From Ochotona curzoniae (taxonomy: Eukaryota > Chordata > Mammalia > Lagomorpha > Ochotonidae), in NCBI RefSeq assembly GCF_017591425.1, contig NW_024465885.1, positions 40,729,001 to 40,793,000 on the forward strand: a stretch of 64,000 bases of DNA, given 5' to 3'. Numbering within the stretch: the stretch's first letter is position 1; each line of letters begins with the position of its first letter. Of this stretch, positions 1-9,856 are shown in pieces. The notes under the pieces were generated by a model. That model worked only from the letters and a program-made list of their open reading frames with translations. It ran no database searches and was not told the origin of the DNA. The translations under genes and the position numbers were made by a program.

Positions 1-399
1 GCTTAATTCCAAGAATATCATCTGGTCAGGTTTTCTCTCACAATCATTTCTCCCAATACTGACTTCCATGTTTACTATTTATCTTATTTCTTATCTACTT
101 GTCTGCTTCAAATTTGTCCAGTAGTACAGACTTTTGCCAATAAACTTAAATAAAATGTACATGCTCCTTTTTACTTGGAAACTTAAAGTTATACCGAGAA
201 AAGCAGGGAGAGATAGTGATTTTCTTTTTTTACTACTTCACCAATATACACACTATAAACAAAATAGAAATTAAAATTTAATAGATAAACTTCCAATACG
301 CACATAAAAGTACATTGAATTGATTTGTGTCATTATAATTTTATCGCTTTTTTTTAGAATTACAGAGCTTTGGAAAGATTCATCAAATATTAGTTGATT
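1..399. other. Unique AT-rich DNA, no gene
   Basis: AT-rich sequence with no recognisable repeat, no exon-like open frame and no simple repeat. Short open frames here have no similarity I recognise. Confidence 0.5.
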
Positions 400-597
400 C
401 CCCAAACACCTGCAATGGTCAAGTGGCTGAGGCCAGAGCTGCCAGCCAGGAGCCATGAATGAAGTTCAGGTCCCCCTAACAGCAAACAGACTCTTAATAA
501 TTTGAACCACCATGGCTGCTTCCCAGGGCCTGTGTTCAGGAATCTAGAGCTGAGAATTGAACCCCAATGCGGGATATGGCTGTGTAAAGTGCAGTTT
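400..597 (-). mobile_element. Old CSINE fragment (antisense)
   Basis: Antisense, diverged copy of the lagomorph C SINE. GAGCTGCCAGCCAGGAGCC matches the SINE stretch around the conserved CCAGGAGCC, and CCAATGCGGGATATGG matches the antisense of the CCCATATGGG block. Poly(A) end and target duplication are not recognisable, so this is an eroded internal fragment. Non-coding. Confidence 0.6.
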
Positions 598-879
598 AAA
601 TATTCACTTCTATATGTTTAACAAGATGTTCGATTGAAACCTTGACCTATCCACAAAGCCTTTTGAAATGTTCAGTTTATCTTTATACATGATTTTAATG
701 ATTGCCTCTGGAAAAACATCTAAAAATGAATGTAGGTATAATGGGGAGTGTAATTACCCCATGCATTAGTATTACTTATTAAGTCACTTTTCAATCCTAT
801 TCATTAATAAATTCTCATTCTCCATTATGTCTATCACTGACTTTGCAAGCTAATTGGATGATCTTTGTATTTTTAAATT

Positions 880-1205
880 TCAGTCTTATTTTATTTGAAA
901 TATAGAGTGACAGACAAGTAGGGACAGAGAGAGCAAGAGGTTTTACAATCCTCTGGTTCACTCCCCAGATAGCTGCAGTGTTTGGGGCTAGGGCAGAAGG
1001 AAGGCAAGAAGCAGGGACTCAATTCAGGTCTCCCACGGAGGCAGTGGATGCCCTGCTCTTGGGTCACTTCTGCTGCATTCCTAGGCATTTTGTCAGTGGG
1101 CTAAGTCAGCAATAGAGCAGCTGGAACCTGAACTGGTGCTGTGACACTAGATGTCTGTATACGAAGGCAGTGGCTTAACTCAACCTGTTACTGTGTCACC
1201 CCAAG
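880..1205 (-). mobile_element. Old CSINE (antisense), near full length
   Basis: The antisense SINE starts with the T-rich tail, then ATAGAGTGACAGACAAG (from the SINE CT-rich 3' part), TTCACTCCCCAGATAGCTGC, GGTCTCCCACGGAGGCAGTG and ends after GGCTTAACTCAACC, the eroded 5' tRNA-like part. High divergence marks it as an old subfamily. An open frame at 891-1088 is only a shadow of the SINE. Confidence 0.75.
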
Positions 1206-1209
1206 CATT

Positions 1210-1738
1210 TTTTTTTTCTTTTGATCAGCAACTTCATTATTTTTCAATAATATGGCCATCATGTATCTCAAGGATGAGAAGTATGCATGATATAAATATG
1301 TAGATCAGGACTGCAGGGTGGTATCCACTGAATAAGTGCACTTTCTAGTTCCCTGCTCTTGTCCTTTGAGAAATAATACTTGCAAAGTAGTGTAACTCCA
1401 AATGGAGCTACTGCTCTTCATCAAGGTTGTGGAAGATGCAACTCTATTCCTGCAAAAAAGAAGCATCACCATGAAACTGTTAGAGATACCTTGACAGTTT
1501 GAGACTAGATTCCCTTCCATTACCTATACCTACAATGTCTTGATACTCGCAAATAGTAGAATGTTGGAATTATTACTGCAAAGGAAGGTGTTTATCACTG
1601 TAGTACAATGTGGAGGGTGGCGATGGGTAGTTAATGGGAAGGGAGGAAAGGAAGGGAAAGGAGGCAAGGCCTATACCTACAAACTATATGATCGAAAATA
1701 ATAATGGTAATAAGGATAGTTTTAAGTAAAAAAAAAAA
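1210..1738 (+). mobile_element. L1 3'UTR fragment, poly(A)-ended
   Basis: Matches the 3'UTR of the L1 at 31.3-31.9 kb in order: GAAACTGTTAGAGAT, then a CCATTA..CTTACAATG-like block, a purine-rich stretch (GGGAAGGGAGGAAAGG), a GGCCTATACCTAC-like block and AAAATAATAATGG before a run of A at 1728-1738. No ORF2 is attached, as expected for a 5'-truncated insertion. The left edge is uncertain because it abuts a CSINE. Confidence 0.55.
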
Positions 1739-1857
1739 AGAATCTTACATGTAATTAAAAGCATTTGGAAAAAGAAATCTATTAGCAAATTTAGAAACAT
1801 AAATGTCAACCTGATTTCTTTTAAACACTGGTGATATCAGAAAGAGATTTTTTATCC

Positions 1858-2048
1858 CCTGGCCCTGCAATGAGCCGGGCAAGCCTGAAACTGGTAGGCA
1901 GGAGTTTCTTCTGGATTGACCACATCGGTGACTGTACCAAGCATCAAATCTAAAATGGACCAGCAGATGGAAGACCTTTTCGTCTGTATTACCCTCTTTC
2001 TGTAAATCTGCCTTTCTAATAAAAATAAATAACTCTTTTAAAAAATTA
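1858..2048 (+). mobile_element. CSINE 3' half
   Basis: Sense-strand SINE fragment: ATGGACCAGCAGATGGAAGACC, a CT-rich part and CTGCCTTTCTAATAAAAATAAATAACTC, the standard SINE 3' end. The 5' tRNA-derived half is missing or too diverged to see. Confidence 0.65.
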
Positions 2049-2049
2049 C

Positions 2050-3780
2050 AAAAATAAATAACAGGTCTCTGGGTGTGGAAGGTCTACTTAGCTCACTTGG
2101 GTATGTGGTTTCCAATTCACCCACACTACAGCTCTCCATACTGTTTGAACAGATTCAGTTAGGTAGATTCCTTCCTTACTTCATTTAACATCAGTATAAA
2201 GGCAAACAGGGTAACTCACCTCAGTTCTGTTTGATATTGTGCCAGAAACGTCACATGCTTCAACAGAGGAAGTACCAAAAGTACTATACATATTAGAAAA
2301 TACGGGAATAAAACTATATTGAAAATGACAGTATCATCAATGGAGATATGCCTACCTAGACCACAAAATAAACATTTTTTAAATCAAACTCTTCCATATT
2401 AAAAAATATTCCTCCTTACAACAAAATAATTACATAGATATACAGTCAGTTTTAAGTTTGATCAAGATGTTTAAAATATAAATAACAAGTAGGAGAAGAT
2501 TACTTAGAATTTGTAGATTCTTTCTATAATTTAAAAAGAAAATGCTAATGAACTTTAGATAAATGGGGAATATTCTGAATGGCTGCCGTATTACGTTTCA
2601 GTGGCATAATCTCTTGTTATCATGAGATTCTTTGTGCGTGTAAAACTCTTATTGTTAGATCATAACTTCACTGCTGTATTCCTTAGTTTTTAAGTGTCAC
2701 CCTGATTGTGCCATGCAAGGTGTACAGACAACTGATAAGAAATGGTTCAGATCATCCTCACCTGGATTGATGTGCGTTACTCAGCTTGTTAAGAACCCAC
2801 ACAGCATGGAAATGGTAAATGAAGGGTGAATTTGCTCTCGCTCAGCTGGAACATCCTCTTTGCTTGGTTCTTGAAGACCCAGATTGAGACATCATTTGTT
2901 CCCTGATGCTAATGCCATCTATGAGGAACCAGAACTACAAGCTTGAATTCCTGGCCTGCTGATCATGATTATCCCCAACCGTCAGCCGAAACTCTGATTG
3001 CTTTTGATTCTTTGGGGAACCTTCACTAACACTACTGTGACAATATATACATAAATTATATACACACTGGTAGGCTGAGTTAAGGTGCCAGAGCCAGAGG
3101 AGTAGATTGCATAAATAGTAGGCTAATTTTTCAATGAACAAAAGATGTGCAAAACTCTCAGATTGAAAACAATTTATGAAACCTGGTAGGTTATCCTCAG
3201 TTCTTATAACTCATGTCCAGTTACTATTGATTAAGGCTAGAATTCCTTCTTTATTAAAAAAAAAACACGCTGTTTGATTCATCTTTTTAAATTTGTTGAT
3301 ATGCAAATTGATTCGTTCTTTTTCCAATTAAGAATACGGAAAGGGTTTAAAAATTCTAAGCCTCAAAAACTTATGCTTTTCAGTGAAGCTTAGTTATATA
3401 AAAGATGAAACATCCTCATTCATAATAATTTTAACGTTCGTGAAATCAGTGTTCATTTTCTCAGTTGAGATGTTTAATCTGATAAAAAGGATGAATATGT
3501 TCTTTGAAGTATTGTTTCTTTGACTCTTTCAGAGAACATAGTGCCCTGGGCATGTGGCTCTAAAGGCAGTGTAATTTAATTTCTGAGATTGAGCCACATG
3601 CTTTTAAAATGATTTTTAGGATATTCCTACATTTTAAAATAGCACATGTGTCTCCTAATTTCGCTGCATTGAGAGACTACATCTCTCGAGATGCATACTG
3701 ATAATTAGAAGTCATCAAAGTCATCCAAAGCAGCACCCAAATCAGCATCAGTTAACGGGAATGCTGTGACTGCGGACGTG
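2050..3780. other. Unique AT-rich DNA, no gene
   Basis: No repeat that I can name, no long open frame and no simple repeat longer than a short A run near 3258. It reads as ordinary neutral intergenic or intronic sequence. Confidence 0.45.
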
Positions 3781-3785
3781 GCTGC

Positions 3786-3884
3786 AAAGACTTGCATGGT
3801 GTTGGAGCTTACCAATTACACACAAAGTCACAGGATCTAAGTGTTCTCTATTCCACTGTGCACACACTAAACCTGGTCAATATC
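3786..3884 (+). repeat. Copy 1 of a diverged ~100-bp repeat pair
   Basis: About four fifths of this segment aligns with 5100-5203. Shared landmarks are AAAGAYTTGCATG, GGAGCTTA, ACAAAGTCAYRGGATCTAA, GTTCTCTATTCCA and ACACACTAA. Similarity fades on both sides. Both copies are open in the same frame over this stretch, which I take as coincidence or a remnant of an unidentified transposon. The family is not recognised. Confidence 0.5.
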
Positions 3885-5003
3885 CTGACTTATTTTTTCT
3901 TTGGTTCCAAGAATGAATCAGGCCTCAGCCCTATTCGTCACAAGTTGCTCCTCTTTGGAAAGCACTCTTATAACTCAAGTAGCACGGCAATGACTATTGG
4001 TTATCCCTTCTGTGTAAGGCTGTCGATTTACATTACAGGTTTAGTCTTCTCTAATTATACAATGGACTTCTAAACAGCACAGCTGAACTCTTAATATAAG
4101 CTATATTATTTCTTTCTACTTTTGTTATGCCATGAACTTGTGATATTTCTTGTCAAATGTATTTTTCATCATTGGATAGAAACTATATCTTGAATTTCAC
4201 CTATGGAAGATAAAATTTAATGGTGTGTATAATACCAGGCTGACAAAACTTATTGTTTTCTACTAAAATAATTTAAAATCACTATCATACTTGCATTGCC
4301 TAATGCTTCAATAGTTTTTATTGGCAACATATTTGAATATAGAATTTTCATGGAATTATATGCTTTCCACAGCAGACGAATGTGCAGAATGTAAAGGGAA
4401 ATCTACTCACCTGTCAGAAGGTTTATCCATTTTTCTGTTATCATTTTGAGCTCTGGAAATTTGCCTGACTTGTACATAAGCATCTTTGTTGCTATCACGC
4501 TCTTTGTACACAAATAATGCAGCTGCTTAGATATCAATAATAACTGATTTTTGAAATAGTACCTGCAATCTACTTACATTTTACGAAAATATAAAAGGTG
4601 TTGCAATCCTTTATGCTCCTGAAGTTGTTTTGCGACATGTGAAATTGAGTCCAAGCATTATAAATTGCTCAATTTAATACTGAATATGTATAAAATATAC
4701 AGAATCATGTATGATGAACACATTCATTTAGATCAAAGAGAAGCTTTAGAAGAACTGATAACTAAGTGAAATGATTGCATTTGTCTGGGTCTTTCAAACC
4801 AATGTTCTGCTTAAAGTTTAATTCTCAATGTAATATAAGAATCCTGCAATTTTCTTTGGATACTACTGCATATTTTAACCTCTTTCTTTTTCTAATGTAC
4901 TTGTACTTAAGCTAATACCATGGATTAAACATAGAATGCATTGGAATGACTTAGCTCTGTAAAAAATAAGACCAAGCCAGTGTCTTTCCTGGTACAGGAT
5001 CAG
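3885..5003. other. Unique AT-rich DNA, no gene
   Basis: AT-rich single-copy-looking sequence. A weak open frame continues to 4073 without any recognisable domain. No repeat family identified. Confidence 0.45.
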
Positions 5004-5005
5004 GA

Positions 5006-5017
5006 GATAGATAGATG

Positions 5018-5072
<55 letters not shown>
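5006..5072 (+). repeat. (GATA)n microsatellite
   Basis: About 17 tandem GATA units, with one GATG interruption near the left end. It directly precedes the second copy of the repeat pair. The antisense open frame here is only the translation of the tetranucleotide array (repeated Ser-Ile-Tyr-Leu). Confidence 0.97.
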
Positions 5073-5099
5073 GTTGTATATAGATTCTTTGCACAGGTA

Positions 5100-5203
5100 C
5101 AAAGATTTGCATGATGCAGGAGCTTATGAATTATATACAAAGTCATGGGATCTAATTGTTCTCTATTCCATTATATACACACTAAGCTGTATCAACGATC
5201 TTG
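5100..5203 (+). repeat. Copy 2 of the diverged ~100-bp repeat pair
   Basis: Partner of 3786-3884, same orientation, about 1.3 kb away. It lies immediately right of the GATA array, which the first copy lacks. It could be a local duplication or two insertions of one unnamed element. Confidence 0.5.
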
Positions 5204-5344
5204 TCATTCCTAATGGCTTAGAAAATCAATTGTATGTCTCCACTCAACTGAATATTTAGTGTTACTTTGTTGATGTCTTGACATTGTTCTCTATGAGATA
5301 TTTCCACTGATTATTGCAGAAAATATTATAAATATGAGTTTTTA

Positions 5345-5580
5345 AACCATTTTCGTGGTGGGGCCACTCTTTGGAATAGTAGCCAGGGCATTCCTTTTGG
5401 TACCTGTGTCCTATATTAGAGTATCAAGGCCTGAGTCCTCTCTCCATTCCCAGTGCCAGATTCCTGCAAATACAACACGCCCCAAGTATTATTTGTGTGG
5501 AGAAATGAACCAGTGGCTGGCAGATCTCTGTCACTTTCCTCTTTCTGATTTTCAAGTAAAGAAAATAAATACATAAAAAT
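5345..5580 (+). mobile_element. Old CSINE, internally deleted
   Basis: Sense copy of an old lagomorph SINE: GGTACCTGTGTCC, GAGTCCTCTCTCCATTCCCAG, then a jump to GAACCAGTGGCTGGCAGATC and CAAGTAAAGAAAATAAAT at the 3' end. The middle section with the GTGGGAGACC box is missing, so the copy is shorter than normal. Confidence 0.5.
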
Positions 5581-6275
5581 GAAAAAGCTCACGAGCATAT
5601 CACTGCCCCAAGCCAAATTTCTTGAATCAGTTTTCAAAGATTATCTGTTCATGCTAAATATAGTGAATGAACAGGTGATTCATTACAAATATGCAATGCA
5701 AATGCAATGAAATTTATGAAATAAATGATTTATGACTATGTAGTATTAGCATTTGCTTTCATGGATTGCATCTCAAACTTGTGTTTGTGGGGATTTGAAA
5801 ATTCAATTTAAGGATAAAATTTATACTCTAGAATAATTAAATGTTCTATTATATACATGACATTCGTGTGTTTCCAAAAGAATGGTCCAGGTTTTCATAA
5901 AAATTTAGAAACTAGAAGAAGGACTATTAGCCAAAGAAGCTCCTAACTAATGCTGGATATTTGTGGAGAGGGAAGAGGTTATCTAATTAGTATTTACAAA
6001 CTTATTAAAAGGTTCCATTCTTCTAACATCTAATTGATGTTTAGAGTCCACTATTGCTCATAAACACAAAATGCTTATGACGTATGCATAAGCCAGTATC
6101 TTCTATCCTTTCAAAATGTAAAACCAGCAGAGTGTAATGTTCGCCTCTTACAAAGATCATTTGGAAAACAGATATGTAATCATTTTTATCTGACTATTTA
6201 GCAATTTCAGTCATACAGAATAAAAATTTTTATTTTGTCTCTTATCTACTCACATTATCACTTCCGTGTTTGAAG
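5581..6275. other. Unique AT-rich DNA, no gene
   Basis: No repeat or coding signal seen, apart from the 25-bp duplication that begins at its right edge. Confidence 0.45.
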
Positions 6276-6325
6276 ACTGGAAAATATCTTCCTTAAAAAG
6301 ATTGGAAAATATCTTCCTTAAAAAG
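6276..6325 (+). repeat. 25-bp tandem duplication
   Basis: Two adjacent copies of a 25-bp unit containing GGAAAATATCTTCCTTAAAA, differing at one base (ACTGG versus ATTGG). The second copy runs into the SINE target AAAAGCCACATAATA. It may be an independent slippage event, or a footprint of repeated nicking at this A-rich insertion site. Confidence 0.9.
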
Positions 6326-6335
6326 CCACATAATA

Positions 6336-6663
6336 GGGCCTGGCGCGGTGGCGCAGTGGTTAAGGTCCTCACCTTGCACGCCCCCGGGATCCCATATGGG
6401 CGCAGGTTCTATCCCCGCAGCCCCGCTTCCCTTCCAGCTCCCTGCCTGTGGCCTGGGAAAGCAGTCGAGGACAGCCCAAAGCTTTGGGACCCTGCACCCG
6501 CGTGGGAGACCCGAAAGAGGCTCCTGGCTTTGGATTGGCATAGCATGGGCTGTTGTGCTCACTTGGGGAGTGAATCATCGGACGGAAGATCTTCCTCTCT
6601 GTCTCTCCTCTCTGTATATCTGCCTTTCCAATAAAAAAATAATAAAAATAAATCTTAAAAAAA
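6336..6663 (+). mobile_element. CSINE, full length, first of a tandem pair
   Basis: Complete young lagomorph C SINE. It starts GGGCCTGGCGCGGTGGCGC (tRNA-derived 5' part), carries CCCATATGGGCGCAGG, TGGCCTGGGAAAGCAGTCG and GTGGGAGACCCG, then the CT-rich segment, AATAAA motifs and poly(A). It is flanked by the target duplication AAAAGCCACATAATA at 6321-6335 and 6664-6678. Open frames over it (for example 6266-6634 and 6348-6869) are SINE shadows. Confidence 0.95.
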
Positions 6664-6678
6664 AAAAGCCACATAATA

Positions 6679-7009
6679 GGGCCTGGCATGGTGGCCTAGT
6701 GGTTAAGTCCTCACCTTCAATGTACCTGGATCTCATATGGGCACCGCTTCTAATACTGGCAGCCCCACTTTCCATCCAGCTCCCTATTTGTAGCCTGGGA
6801 AAGCAGTCGAGGACGGCCCAAAGCCTTGGGACCCTGCACTTACACCTAGAAGAGGCTCTGGGCTCCTAGCTTTAGATTTGCACAGCATCAGCTGTCGTAA
6901 TCACTTTGGGAGTGAATGATCAGATGGGAGATCTTCCTCTCTGTCTCTCCTCCTTTCTGTATATCTGGTTTTGCAATAAAAATAAAATAAATCTTATAAA
7001 ATGAAAAAC
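6679..7009 (+). mobile_element. CSINE, full length, second of a tandem pair
   Basis: Head-to-tail neighbour of the preceding SINE, separated from it by one copy of the target sequence and followed by a third, AAAGACACATAATA (7010-7023). It differs from the first copy at many positions (GGCATGGTGGCCTAGTGG, TTTGCAATAAAAATAAAATAAATC), so this is a second insertion and not a local copy of the first SINE. Confidence 0.93.
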
Positions 7010-7023
7010 AAAGACACATAATA

Positions 7024-7540
7024 AATTTTTTAAGCTGTGCAAGAGGAGGCATGTGGTGTGCATGTTTTTCTAGTCTATTTTACCCCTTTTTGTCTCTTTT
7101 TTTCCCCTTTTTTATGCTATCCCTCTATCTCTAACTCCAACCCAACTTTTTCCTTCCTTTCCTACTCTGTATCTCTCTCTTTCTTTGTTTTTTCGGCTCA
7201 CTGAAAATGTAACAACTAGCACTGGATTTCCAGCAAGCTTTAACTTGTAGATTTGGAAACTAACCAATCTATTCCTTTCTTTCTGTGTTCGTTTTCTCAC
7301 AAGTATTTTTCTTGCTCCACCTGCCACAGCTCTTGTGGAGTTGTGTAGCCTGTTTTTCGTGATGAGCCAAAGACTTTCTTTCATTTTCACCAAATGATCA
7401 TAAAATCAGCAAGTAAAAAGCATAAAGATCGGAGTAGCACAAAAGCATAAAAGGATTAAATATCATCATAATAACAAAACATTTCTTTTTTTAATTTATG
7501 CATTTTGGATTTTCTATTAGCTGCTGTATGTCAGAAAAAA
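7024..7540. other. Pyrimidine-rich, unassigned DNA
   Basis: T- and C-rich 5' half (7070-7200), then ordinary AT-rich sequence. It could be a very diverged antisense L1 3'UTR belonging to the ORF2 fragment that follows, but I cannot align it with the L1 3'UTR at 31.3-31.9 kb. No gene. Confidence 0.35.
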
Positions 7541-7544
7541 AAAA

Positions 7545-7943
7545 ACATGATTTTTGTCCTTTGGGGACTAGTGAAATGGTTTTCATTTGCATCCACCGAG
7601 CTAGGATTTCATGCTTTTTATGGCTAGGTAGCATTGTGTTGTGTGCTTATACCACATGTTCCTTCTCTAGTCACTAGCTGATGGACGTTTGAGTTGCTTC
7701 CATACGCAACCTCTTGTGAATTGAGATACAGTACACAGAGGTACAGATGACTCTTTGATACAGGGATTGCTCTTCATTTGGATCAATTTCCTGAAATAGG
7801 ATAGCTGGATCGTACAGTGGGTCTGTTTTTATGTTTCTGAGAAATCTATGTACTATCTTCTGTGATGATTGTACCAGTTTACATTCCCACCAGTAATACA
7901 TTAAGTTCTGTTTCCCTCCACATCCTTGCCATCATTTATTCTT
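7545..7943 (-). mobile_element. L1 ORF2 3'-terminal fragment (antisense), part 1
   Basis: Antisense L1 ORF2 C-terminal region. Typical antisense phrases are GGTAGCATTGTGTTG (from the codons before the ORF2 end), GGATAGCTGGATC and CATTCCCACCAGTAATAC. Several frames are broken, so it is a dead fragment. It continues at 8293 beyond an inserted CSINE. Target copy GCCATCATTTATTCTT ends at 7943. Confidence 0.85.
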
Positions 7944-8276
7944 TTTTTTTAAAAGATTTATTTTTTTTATTATGTTTTATTGGAAAGGCAGATATACAGA
8001 GAGGAGAGACAGAGAGGAAGATCCTCCGGCCGATGATTCACTCCCCAAGTGAGCGCAACAGCCCATGCTATGCCAATCCGAAGCCAGGAGCCTCTTTCGG
8101 GTCTTCCACATGGGTGCAGGGTCCCAAAGCCTTGGGCTGTCCTCGACTGCTTTCCCAGGCCACAGGCAGGGAGCTGGAAGGGAAGCGGGGCCGCCAGGAT
8201 TAGAACCGGTGCCCATAAGGGATCCCGGGGGCGTGCAAGGTGAGGACCTTAACCACTGAGCCACCGCGCTGGGCCC
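7944..8276 (-). mobile_element. CSINE (antisense) inserted in L1
   Basis: Full-length antisense SINE from poly(T) to GGGCCC, with CCTCCGGCCGATGATTCACT, GTCTTCCACATGGGTGCAGG and CTTAACCACTGAGCCACC. It is flanked by GCCATCATTTATTCTT (7928-7943) and GCCATCATTTGTTCTT (8277-8292), a 16-bp target duplication with one mismatch, which proves insertion into the older L1. Confidence 0.96.
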
Positions 8277-8292
8277 GCCATCATTTGTTCTT

Positions 8293-9198
8293 ATCTGGTT
8301 TTTGAATGATACCCATTCCAATTGTGGTGAGGTAAAACTTTGTTTGGCTTTTTATTTTCATTTGCTTGATGTCTAGTGATACTGAGCCATTTTTTTCTGT
8401 GTCTATTTGCCATTTGAAATTCAGCCTTTGAAAGGTGCACTACATGATCTATGCCCATTGCTTAAGGGACTGCTTACAAATTCTGAATTCCTTATAAATT
8501 CTGCATGTTAATATTTTATCAGTTGTAGCATCTACACGTGTTTTCTCCCACCCTATTAGCTGCCTGTCCACTTTGTTGAGCATTTCCTTTGTAGCACAGA
8601 AGCTTCTTCATGTAATCTCGCTGGTTCATTTTTGCTTTTATTGCCTGGATTTCTGGAATCTTTTCCAGAAGTCTTTGCTTTTGTTTAAATTTTGCAGAGT
8701 TGCCCTAATGTTTTCTTCTAGTAATTTTATGGCCTCAGTTCATAGATTTAGAACCTTAATCCATTTTGATTTGATTGTTTGTATAAGGTGCGTAAGGTAC
8801 TGGTGTTATTTCACACTTCTGGATGCGTACGTCCAATTTTCCCAGCACCATTTGTTAGAAAGACTGCCCTTTCTCCAGGAAATGAGGTTTGGCTTATTTG
8901 CCAAAAAATTAGTTGGTTGCATATGTTTGGATTAATTTCCGTAGTTTCCACTCTGTTTCATTGGTCTATATATCTATTTTTTGTGCCAACACCAGGTTGT
9001 TTTGGTTATAACTGTTTTTTATTGTATATTAAAGTCTGGCATTGTGCTGTGAATGGCTTTGTTTAAGGTTGAATTTGTTAATTGGGCTCTTGTTTTCAAA
9101 TCAATTTAGCAGTGTTTTAAGGCTTTTTTATTGTTACTATTCTAAATGGAACTGATCTTTTGAGGGCCTTCTCAGACACTGCATTATTTGTGTATTGA
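8293..9198 (-). mobile_element. L1 ORF2 fragment (antisense), part 2
   Basis: Continues the antisense ORF2: GATACCCATTCCAATTGTGG, CTACATGATCTATGCCCATTGC, TTTTGTATAAGGTG-like, CCCAGCACCATTTGTTAG and TGAATGGCTTTGTTTAAGG are standard L1 antisense landmarks. Open frames at 8573-8935 and 8779-9066 lie on the strand opposite to ORF2 and are shadows. Multiple frameshifts; non-functional. Confidence 0.88.
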
Positions 9199-9215
9199 AA
9201 GGGTATTGCTTTTTT

Positions 9216-9543
9216 TTTTAGATTTATATATTTTTTATTGGAAAGGCAGATATACAGAGAGGAGGGGAGACAGAGAGGAAGACCTTCCATCCAATGCTCC
9301 ACTCCCCAAGCGGCTGCAACAGCTGGAGCTGAGCTGATCTGAATCCAAGAGCCAGGAGCTTCCTCTGGGTCTCCCATGTGGGTGCTGGGTCCCAAAGCTT
9401 TGGGCTGTCCTCAACCCCATTCCCTGGCCACAGGCAGGAAGCTGGATGGGAAGCAGGGCCGCTGGGATTAGAACTGGCTCCCATATGGGATCTTGGCACG
9501 TTCAAGGCCAGGGCTTTAACTGCTATGCTATCACGCTGGGCCC
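9216..9543 (-). mobile_element. CSINE (antisense), younger insertion at a reused site
   Basis: Full-length antisense SINE: TTTTTATTGGAAAGGCAGA, CCAAGAGCCAGGAGCTTCC, GTCTCCCATGTGGGTGC, end GGGCCC. Target copies AGGGTATTGCTTTTT lie at 9200-9215 and 9544-9558. A third copy, GGGTTTTGCTTTTT, lies at 10185-10198 after another SINE, so this site was used twice. Confidence 0.93.
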
Positions 9544-9575
9544 AGGGTATTGCTTTTTAAAAAGAATTATTTTAT

Positions 9576-9836
9576 TGTTGGGGGCACTGACCATTTCCTG
9601 CCCTGTGATTGGCCCTTTGCCCTGATTGGTGTGCCTTGGTTCTCTTTAAGTTGATTGGTCAGGTTTGACAGTTAAGCGGGGGGCTTGGCGGGGGAGGGGC
9701 TGGAGCGTAATGGTCATAACGGTGATAACGGTCACAATGGAGTTAACGGACGCAAAGGAAGATCAGAATAAAAGCGCCTTGGAGACTCTCTCAAGTGTCG
9801 GGTGATTTCTTCCGCGGGACGGGAGGACCCCCGATA
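9576..9836 (+). mobile_element. Retroviral-type LTR (261 bp)
   Basis: Begins TGTTGGGGGC and ends ACCCCCGATA, an imperfect terminal inverted repeat (7 of 9). The U3-like part holds three inverted CCAAT boxes (GATTGG at 9607, 9624 and 9653), a GC-box-like GGCGGGGG (9687) and three TAACGG motifs (9717, 9726, 9744). AATAAA at 9767-9772 marks the poly(A) signal before R/U5. A tRNA-His-type primer-binding site follows after two bases. The segment is far more CpG-rich than its surroundings, suggesting a fairly recent arrival. It is an endogenous retrovirus remnant with no gag, pol or env here. Class cannot be fixed from the LTR alone. Confidence 0.8.
9767..9772 (+). promoter_or_regulatory. LTR AATAAA polyadenylation signal
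   Basis: AATAAA followed by AGCGCC. In a short LTR such as this it would lie near the U3/R border, and the overlapping ATAAAAG may also act as a TATA-like element. Inference from position only. Confidence 0.6.
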
Positions 9837-9838
9837 TC

Positions 9839-9856
9839 TGGTACCGTGACTCGGAT
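9839..9856 (+). other. Primer-binding site, tRNA-His type
   Basis: The 18 bases TGGTACCGTGACTCGGAT match the complement of the tRNA-His 3' end (as in HERV-H-like proviruses) with one difference, A for G at the fifth base. It starts two bases after the LTR end, the correct place. This supports calling the upstream 261 bp an LTR. No retroviral leader or gag follows: the next bases return to SINE tail sequence. Confidence 0.85.

Noticed and set aside
4875..5102. Antisense frame with Ser-Ile-Tyr-Leu repeats
   Set aside because: Translation of the GATA microsatellite.
6348..6869. Open frame of 173 codons, plus strand
   Set aside because: Spans two CSINEs; the same peptide start recurs wherever the SINE occurs (for example 11639 plus strand and 7977-8321 minus strand).
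8573..9066. Overlapping plus-strand frames of 95-120 codons
   Set aside because: Opposite strand of the L1 ORF2 fragment.
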